A stretch of 40,607 nucleotides of DNA from Rodentolepis nana (lineage: Eukaryota > Platyhelminthes > Cestoda > Cyclophyllidea > Hymenolepididae). Both the position numbers and the translations under genes were made by a program. The notes beneath the pieces were generated by a model. It was not told where the DNA came from and searched no databases. It worked only from the letters and a program-made list of their open reading frames with translations. The DNA lies in the NCBI GenBank assembly GCA_900617975.1, contig UZAE01000085.1, positions 1 through 40,607 on the forward strand, in the 5' to 3' direction. Positions 37,901 to 40,607 of the stretch are shown here, in pieces (the stretch's first letter is position 1; each line of letters opens with the position of its first letter).

Positions 37901-40487
37901 GATATGTGCACGTCAAAGCGAATGACTCGATGCATGAAGGGAAGAGGGACCTGATTGAATATCTGATTCGACGCCATTGCAGATGTTTCTGCCGCAGCCA
38001 ATTCTACATCATTGTTAGTCAGACCATAACCTTTACCACCTGCTGTTCCAGAAGGACGTCTAAATTACAAACCATGGGTTAAAGATTCATTGAATATAAT
38101 GTATGGACATGCACCTTAAACTGACCTGTTGTTTCCTGGATGATGAACAGGCGGTGGACGATGAGACTGTTTTTGACGAGATTTGGGTAGACTCATGCGC
38201 CTAATTCCCGTACCATCGAGCGAGTAGAGAAGCATGGAGTCGGGTACAATGCAAGTCTTCCCATCAGAATCAAGTGCGTATTCAGGAGGACAGGCGCAGT
38301 AGTAGAGATCGTCTGCCTCATCATGTTTATTGGCCAGGTTAGAAGAACGCCCAGTCCCCTGCTGAGATGGCAGCATGAAGCAGAGATGGGAGCACCCACT
38401 CCTCGACTTGTCACCACAAATATTTCCTTTATCTAAAAAGGAAAAATACAAAATGACATTAGAAATCCTGTAACCTCACTCCGATGCTCTCCGCTTTCCT
38501 TACTCAATTGCCTACACATACGAGCTCTTGATAAGACTACTTGCATTATCCGTATTCTTCCTAACTTTTAGACGATTGGGCTCATTAGAAGTTAGAAACC
38601 TACACTGCTGGCTCATGCTGTATAACTTATCAGCACAACGTTGATGCAAAAGTTTAAAATTAGAGTTGGCTGATAGGATAAACAGTAAAACGATAAGCGA
38701 AATTGAGCTCGAGAGGAAACTTAGACAATTTTCACATGGATTATGAGGAAAATATTTACAGCACATACGTACATGTATTTTTAGCTGAGAGATCGACAGC
38801 CCGAATACCCATAAGGGCTTCATCAACACTAATAGTCTTGAGAACTCGTAAATCCTCTCCAGTCCGTTTGTTTACCTGAGAAATCGATAAGGTTTGCCAG
38901 TCACTCCAATAGAGATTGTCACCTAAATGAAATAGCACATTGTTTAAAAGGCGTCCAAATTAACACCAAAGAGAAAGGGCATAAAATTTTTACCGAGGAG
39001 ATCAAATCCAAATGGATGTTGAAGATGACCTGAAACAATTTGTTTAGGATTAGCTCCACTGTAGTCAACTCGGCTTATAACTCCCAAGTAGGCGTCCACA
39101 TAGTAGAGATGACGAGATTCGAAGTCTAGGGCTATCCCGTTGGGCCACACAGTGTGATTATGGTCAACAATGACTTCCCTAAAAATTGGATCAAAATGCG
39201 GTTGCATTGGTTATTTGATGTGGCTTAGGAAAGGTGGTATGAAGTTAAGGTGTTTAAACTTGAGCGTTTCACGCTCCAAAAATCAATTTACACTTTTCGT
39301 CTCCTAGACTGTGGCAAATACTCGGCTGCAAAGTTCAATTCCTATTGACCGGCTTTTAATCAAGAGGATTCAGTCTCGCCAATAATAAAATCATTTTTCC
39401 TTCCAATGATAGCGAAAACAATGCAATCTAAGCGTTTCAAGTTAACCGGGGCATTTAGTATTGTAAATAATCAAAATACAGCCGTCTACATAGGTACTGA
39501 AGTCACTTTTATGCTTAAAACAGCAGAAAATCCTGACTATAGTCATATGTGATCGTTATGCCAGTGGACATTTACTCTATATTTTACAACTAAGCGGCAA
39601 ATGAAAGATTTGGCATGATTTCATTGACAAATTTAACAAGACACCAAAATGAATAATTCATTGGGTAAGGTAATAAGCAACATATTTAAGATCCACAAAA
39701 TCACTTAGTCACAAGACGGAGTAATAAGCAACTCTATTAAGGAAACGTTTTCATCGAACTTCCAAACCCTGTTTGCAGAGAAAATAAAATAACTGAAAAA
39801 GAAAAAAAACTTAACCCTGATTTCTACCCATGAACTCTTGAAGAGATCATCTACGAATGAAAAATCCGTAAATATATGGAGTAAATCAATTGATAGTAAG
39901 TTAATACATTTTTCTAAACACATTATGGATTAACCTTCAAATCCCCAAATTACCTACTTACATTAATAAAATGAAGCAACTATATGCAGGATGGTAATAG
40001 GGGAATTGAATTCAATCGAAATTGTCTAATTTATTATTATGAGAACACCATGAAAGATAAGGAAATAAAACAGAGTATAAACGTTAAAAAATAAAGTGAA
40101 AAGTTAAAGAGCTGTACCTGTGTGTTCCATCAAGCCAAGTACGTTCAATTCGCCCTCTCGTTCCGGACCAAACATTGAAGAAGAGGTAACGATTGATCGG
40201 ATCAATAGCCAAAGCAGTGGGTCGCCGTTTATGAGTCTCATCGCTGTAAGGATCCCCCAAGACATCTGCCGATTCCTTATCACCACCTCCGCTGGCTGAA
40301 CTACCAGCGCCAGCATCGAAATCTTCCAGAGTGAGAAGAAGACGTGGCCAAGCACCGTCTAGACGAGAGACCCAAATTTGTCGATTTCCCCCAGTGGACC
40401 AGTAGAGATTCCCCACTATCCAATCAACTGCTAGACCATCCAATGTCTGAAGTGCTCCATTGGTAGGTTCAATCACAGTAGTAGGTG
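23434..40487 (-). CDS. LRP6: LRP5/6 (Arrow) Wnt co-receptor homologue, 5' end outside window
   Basis: Exons in transcript order: 40487-40118, 39178-38994, 38922-38773, 38432-38126, 38059-37861, 35738-35128, 34466-34336, 34152-33932, 32776-32474, 30933-30735, 29659-29099, 28327-28089, 28018-26517, 26436-26009, 25777-24960, 24473-24260, 24014-23434. All phases match, giving about 2,338 residues here; whole human LRP6 is about 1,613. The domain order is YWTD propeller, EGF, propeller, EGF, propeller, EGF, three LDLa, one membrane helix and a tail with PPPSP motifs. This combination is specific to LRP5/6/Arrow and separates it from LRP1, LRP2 and LRP4. The family binds Wnt with Frizzled, and its phosphorylated PPPSPxS/T motifs recruit Axin and inhibit GSK3. 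The signal peptide, propeller 1, first EGF and start of propeller 2 must lie beyond the right edge, because the first visible exon begins mid-codon. LRP5 versus LRP6 cannot be decided. Confidence 0.9.
24260..24473 (-). CDS. LRP6: LRP5/6: tail exon with second PPPSP motif
   Basis: The exon has about 71 codons beginning ETVNPPPSPITESIYASL. PPPSP lies at 24447-24461, followed by Thr at the S/T position and further Ser residues as possible CK1 sites. This is the best-conserved part of the tail and corresponds to the first (membrane-proximal) PPPSP motif of vertebrate LRP5/6. The remainder is Ser/Asn-rich and unremarkable. Confidence 0.88.
24478..24959 (-). other. GC-AG intron in the LRP5/6 tail (inferred)
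   Basis: In transcript orientation the intron begins GCAAGT at 24959, the known consensus of GC-AG introns, after CCCAGG. It ends at the acceptor TTTAG next to 24473 (exon begins GAA ACG GTA). Phase 0 on both sides, and the continuity FYPR-ETVNPPPSP, support it. The nearby GT four bases downstream would break the frame. The left limit given here is approximate by a few bases; the acceptor AG is 24475-24474. Confidence 0.75.
24960..25777 (-). CDS. LRP6: LRP5/6: cytoplasmic tail, large exon with first PPPSP motif
   Basis: The exon has 272 codons. PSPPPSPTTAS (PPPSP at 25629-25643) is a canonical PPPSPxS/T phosphorylation motif, preceded by other Pro-rich runs. Further on there is an acidic stretch (DNDDDVDEYGEE), then His/Arg-rich clusters (HSHHRRRRHR and similar at about 25350-25450) and CGGHCPQCG. 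The exon ends SSEFYPR at a GC donor and joins to ETVNPPPSP in the next exon, which parallels the FPAILNPPPSP region of human LRP6. Confidence 0.85.
26009..26436 (-). CDS. LRP6: LRP5/6: cytoplasmic tail, first exon
   Basis: It follows the membrane exon in phase (two plus one bases make an Asn codon). About 142 residues are encoded, Ser/Thr/Lys/Arg-rich, with SPPVNDAS and a cysteine cluster WYCPSC...C...YCIRCQKH near the end. The two CxxC pairs are spaced like a small zinc-binding motif. None of this resembles the vertebrate LRP6 tail, so identity depends on phase and position. Confidence 0.78.
26517..28018 (-). CDS. LRP6: LRP5/6: end of propeller 4, EGF 4, three LDLa repeats, membrane helix
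   Basis: The large exon (500 codons) has AQLFWVDPSKKRIC and LLWLTWLEP-like blades, then EGF 4 from HPCAGPSHGECSQFC (about 27410) to CACALGS. Three LDL-receptor class A repeats follow at about 26745-27170. LDLa 1 ends CDGVADCLDGSDEVNC with the full calcium signature. LDLa 2 (CNDVIECDSDESC) is shortened at that site. LDLa 3 (CNGRPDCPDGWDEASC) has Trp for the usual Ser, and about 15 extra residues between cysteines 2 and 3. A single hydrophobic helix (about 26530-26606, FIYIIFIVSAIVVGLIIIGI) ends in YLCSKK. Its juxtamembrane Cys could be palmitoylated, as in LRP6. Confidence 0.92.
28089..29659 (-). CDS. LRP6: LRP5/6: beta-propeller 4, first part, two exons
   Basis: Exons 29659-29099 and 28327-28089. 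The first opens with SLLIITTDGLITRYTP (strand opening the propeller) and later has GFLEFATGEVTLWEG. The second carries SLAFDPVNQIVFWSD, a clear YWTD-type blade. In between is a long divergent region rich in Ser, Pro, Arg and Gly with little similarity to the family, so blade borders there are uncertain. The next exon completes the propeller. Confidence 0.82.
30735..30933 (-). CDS. LRP6: LRP5/6: EGF-like module 3
   Basis: The module starts at the end of the preceding exon (GPICQ) and continues as ALCLGAPSP, then about 35 Gly/Ser/Arg-rich residues, then FTCACPTQFTLASDGYSC. The final CACP...SDG.SC is typical of LRP EGF modules. The linker between cysteines 3 and 4 is unusually long and low in complexity. 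Phase 0 at the acceptor (ACCAG ending at 30934) and one leftover base at the donor fit both neighbours. Confidence 0.82.
31065..31096. repeat. (CA)n-type microsatellite
   Basis: An imperfect run of ACAC with occasional CGCACG interruptions lies in the LRP5/6 intron between the EGF 3 exon and the end of propeller 3. Confidence 0.85.
32474..38059 (-). CDS. LRP6: LRP5/6: beta-propeller 3 with long insertions, five exons
   Basis: Exons 38059-37861, 35738-35128, 34466-34336, 34152-33932 and 32776-32474. Blades are marked by ERIYWVED, LALDWLTNALYFCVDG, DIVVHPKKRYLFWLDG, AIDYT-ADRLYWMNW and HPYAIDVFQGSVLFSE. Between blades there are long non-conserved loops: about 60 residues rich in Pro, Arg and Ser after the YFCVDG blade (including R-V-R-R at 35313-35324), and Gly/Pro-rich runs in the last exon. 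The last exon was placed by the acceptor CTCTAG ending at 32777, the only one keeping phase, giving LTTQSVYRVQIP as the outer strand after LFSE. The 2.1-kb intron between the first two exons carries two repeat copies. Confidence 0.85.
34870..34910 (-). repeat. tRNA-like fragment with pol III A box (SINE relic)
   Basis: On the minus strand the sequence opens GCGCCAG and then has TGGCGCAGTCG at 34903-34893, a good match to the internal A-box promoter of tRNA genes and tRNA-derived SINEs. No B box (GGTTCGAATCC type) follows, since the sequence passes into AT-rich DNA. It is too short for a tRNA gene. A truncated SINE head is the likeliest reading. Confidence 0.4.
34947..34977. repeat. (AT)n microsatellite
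   Basis: A perfect AT dinucleotide run of about 31 bp lies in an LRP5/6 intron, about 40 bp from the tRNA-like fragment. Confidence 0.9.
35834..36166 (+). repeat. Dispersed repeat, copy A (short form)
   Basis: The copy begins GGGGTGTGC, followed by ACTTACCTCCAC and GGTGCACCCTGGGCAACGTAT, and has one CGGCAAAAAAGTCTATTAAC block. It ends with CTCTGTGAAG...TGCCATTTGATA and an AAATAAATAAATA tail. The same start and end occur in copy B, so the limits are defined by comparison. The tail is typical of a non-LTR retrotransposon or SINE 3' end. It lies in an LRP5/6 intron, antisense to the gene. Confidence 0.8.
36526..37615 (+). repeat. Dispersed repeat, copy B with internal tandem expansion
   Basis: The 5' part (GGGGTGTGC ... 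GGGCAACGTAT) and the 3' part (CTCTCGACTTTTTTC ... CACTTGATATAAATAA) match copy A. In between, the units CGGCAAAAAAGTCTATTAAC / CGGCAGTTGACTTCT and ACCATCACCCCACTGTATG / CACAGTACTCACCTCACC recur many times with length changes. That enlarges the element to about 1.1 kb against 0.33 kb for copy A. The open frame at 36949-37323 is simply the repeat read in register and is not a gene. Confidence 0.8.
38126..38432 (-). CDS. LRP6: LRP5/6: EGF-like module 2 and start of propeller 3
   Basis: The exon opens with GNICGDKSRSGCSHLCF and closes the module with YYCACPPEYALDSDGKTC, the usual cysteine pattern of the EGF module that follows each propeller in this family. A Ser/Asn/Asp-rich insertion of about 20 residues lies between cysteines 3 and 4. 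It then starts propeller 3 with MLLYSLDGTGIRRMSL, the counterpart of the FLLFS...I.R.SL strand. A basic, Pro/His-rich linker follows. Confidence 0.88.
38773..40487 (-). CDS. LRP6: LRP5/6: beta-propeller 2 (partial), three exons
   Basis: Exons 40487-40118, 39178-38994 and 38922-38773 encode consecutive YWTD-type blades: LAVDWIVGNLYWS, ALAIDPINRYLFF, GIALDFESRHLYYVD and the closing HPFGFDLLGDNLYWSDW. The matching block in vertebrate LRP6 propeller 2 begins at the MAVDW...NLYWAD blade, so two earlier blades should lie to the right. A low-complexity Gly/Ser/Ala insertion (GAGSSASGGG) lengthens a loop after the LDGAWPRLLL strand. The last intron of this block is only 71 nt. Confidence 0.88.
39179..40117 (-). 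other. LRP5/6 intron, nothing recognised
   Basis: A 939-nt intron within propeller 2, bounded by GTACAG at 40117 and TTTTTAG ending at 39179. The sequence is AT-rich. The ORF at 39705-39923 on the minus strand shows no domain and lies fully inside the intron. Confidence 0.6.
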
Positions 40488-40509
40488 CTTAAAGAGGTAC
40501 AAAAATATT

Positions 40510-40607
40510 TATTTATTTATTTCAAATGGCAGGCGTTTTGATAGCTATCATTAGCCATTTAGCTGACTTCGGGCTTCACAGAGGGAAGGTTCATCAAAGT
40601 AGCAGAA
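40510..40607 (-). repeat. Dispersed repeat, copy C (3' end, cut by window edge)
   Basis: In reverse orientation the sequence reads CCTCTGTGAAGCCCGAAGTC ... AATGATAGCTATC ... CTGCCATTTGAAATAAATAAATAAATA. This is clearly the 3' end of the same family as copies A and B. Its tail ends about 15-20 bases before the acceptor of the first visible LRP5/6 exon. The copy continues beyond the window. Confidence 0.75.

Noticed and set aside
23434..40487. LRP1/LRP2/LRP4 as the identity of the minus-strand gene
   Set aside because: Those have many LDLa repeats or LDLa repeats N-terminal to the propellers. Three LDLa repeats next to the membrane and PPPSP motifs in the tail point to LRP5/6.

Overview
The window is intron-rich, AT-rich eukaryotic DNA. 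It most resembles a parasitic flatworm, with a tapeworm-like genome as the best guess. Three things suggest this. Introns are partly very short (35, 66, 69, 70, 71 and 79 nt). The two recognisable genes are animal-specific (a LARGE glycosyltransferase and an LRP5/6 Wnt co-receptor). There is also a Ty3/Gypsy relic and a dispersed repeat with an (AAAT)n tail. The taxon is an inference; no species marker is visible.

Layout. 1-1073: nothing recognised. 1074-1667 (+): an uncharacterised intronless ORF of 197 codons. 1675-7025: AT-rich intergenic DNA. 7026-19851 (+): a complete 15-exon gene for a LARGE-type bifunctional xylosyl-/glucuronyltransferase (765 aa). Its 5.2-kb intron 11 holds a decayed Ty3/Gypsy pol region (integrase and reverse transcriptase relics). 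19852-23433: intergenic DNA between two convergent genes. 23434-40487 (-): the 3' 17 exons of an LRP5/6 (Arrow) homologue. Its 5' end lies beyond the right edge. The readable part runs beta-propeller 2 (partial), EGF, propeller 3, EGF, propeller 4, EGF, three LDLa repeats, a transmembrane helix and a cytoplasmic tail of about 680 residues with two PPPSP motifs.

Function. The two main genes are unrelated in pathway. LARGE is a Golgi enzyme that extends the glycan on alpha-dystroglycan. LRP5/6 is the plasma-membrane co-receptor that recruits Axin/GSK3 on Wnt binding. They are arranged tail to tail, so a shared promoter is excluded.

Most notable are the LRP5/6 protein itself (about 2,340 residues in the window alone, with long propeller insertions and a tail about three times the vertebrate length, rich in Cys/His clusters), two GC-AG introns inferred from protein continuity, a 35-nt intron, and a repeat family seen in three copies, one of which abuts an LRP splice acceptor. 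All exon limits were derived by hand from splice signals, phase and recalled family alignments; no transcript evidence was available.
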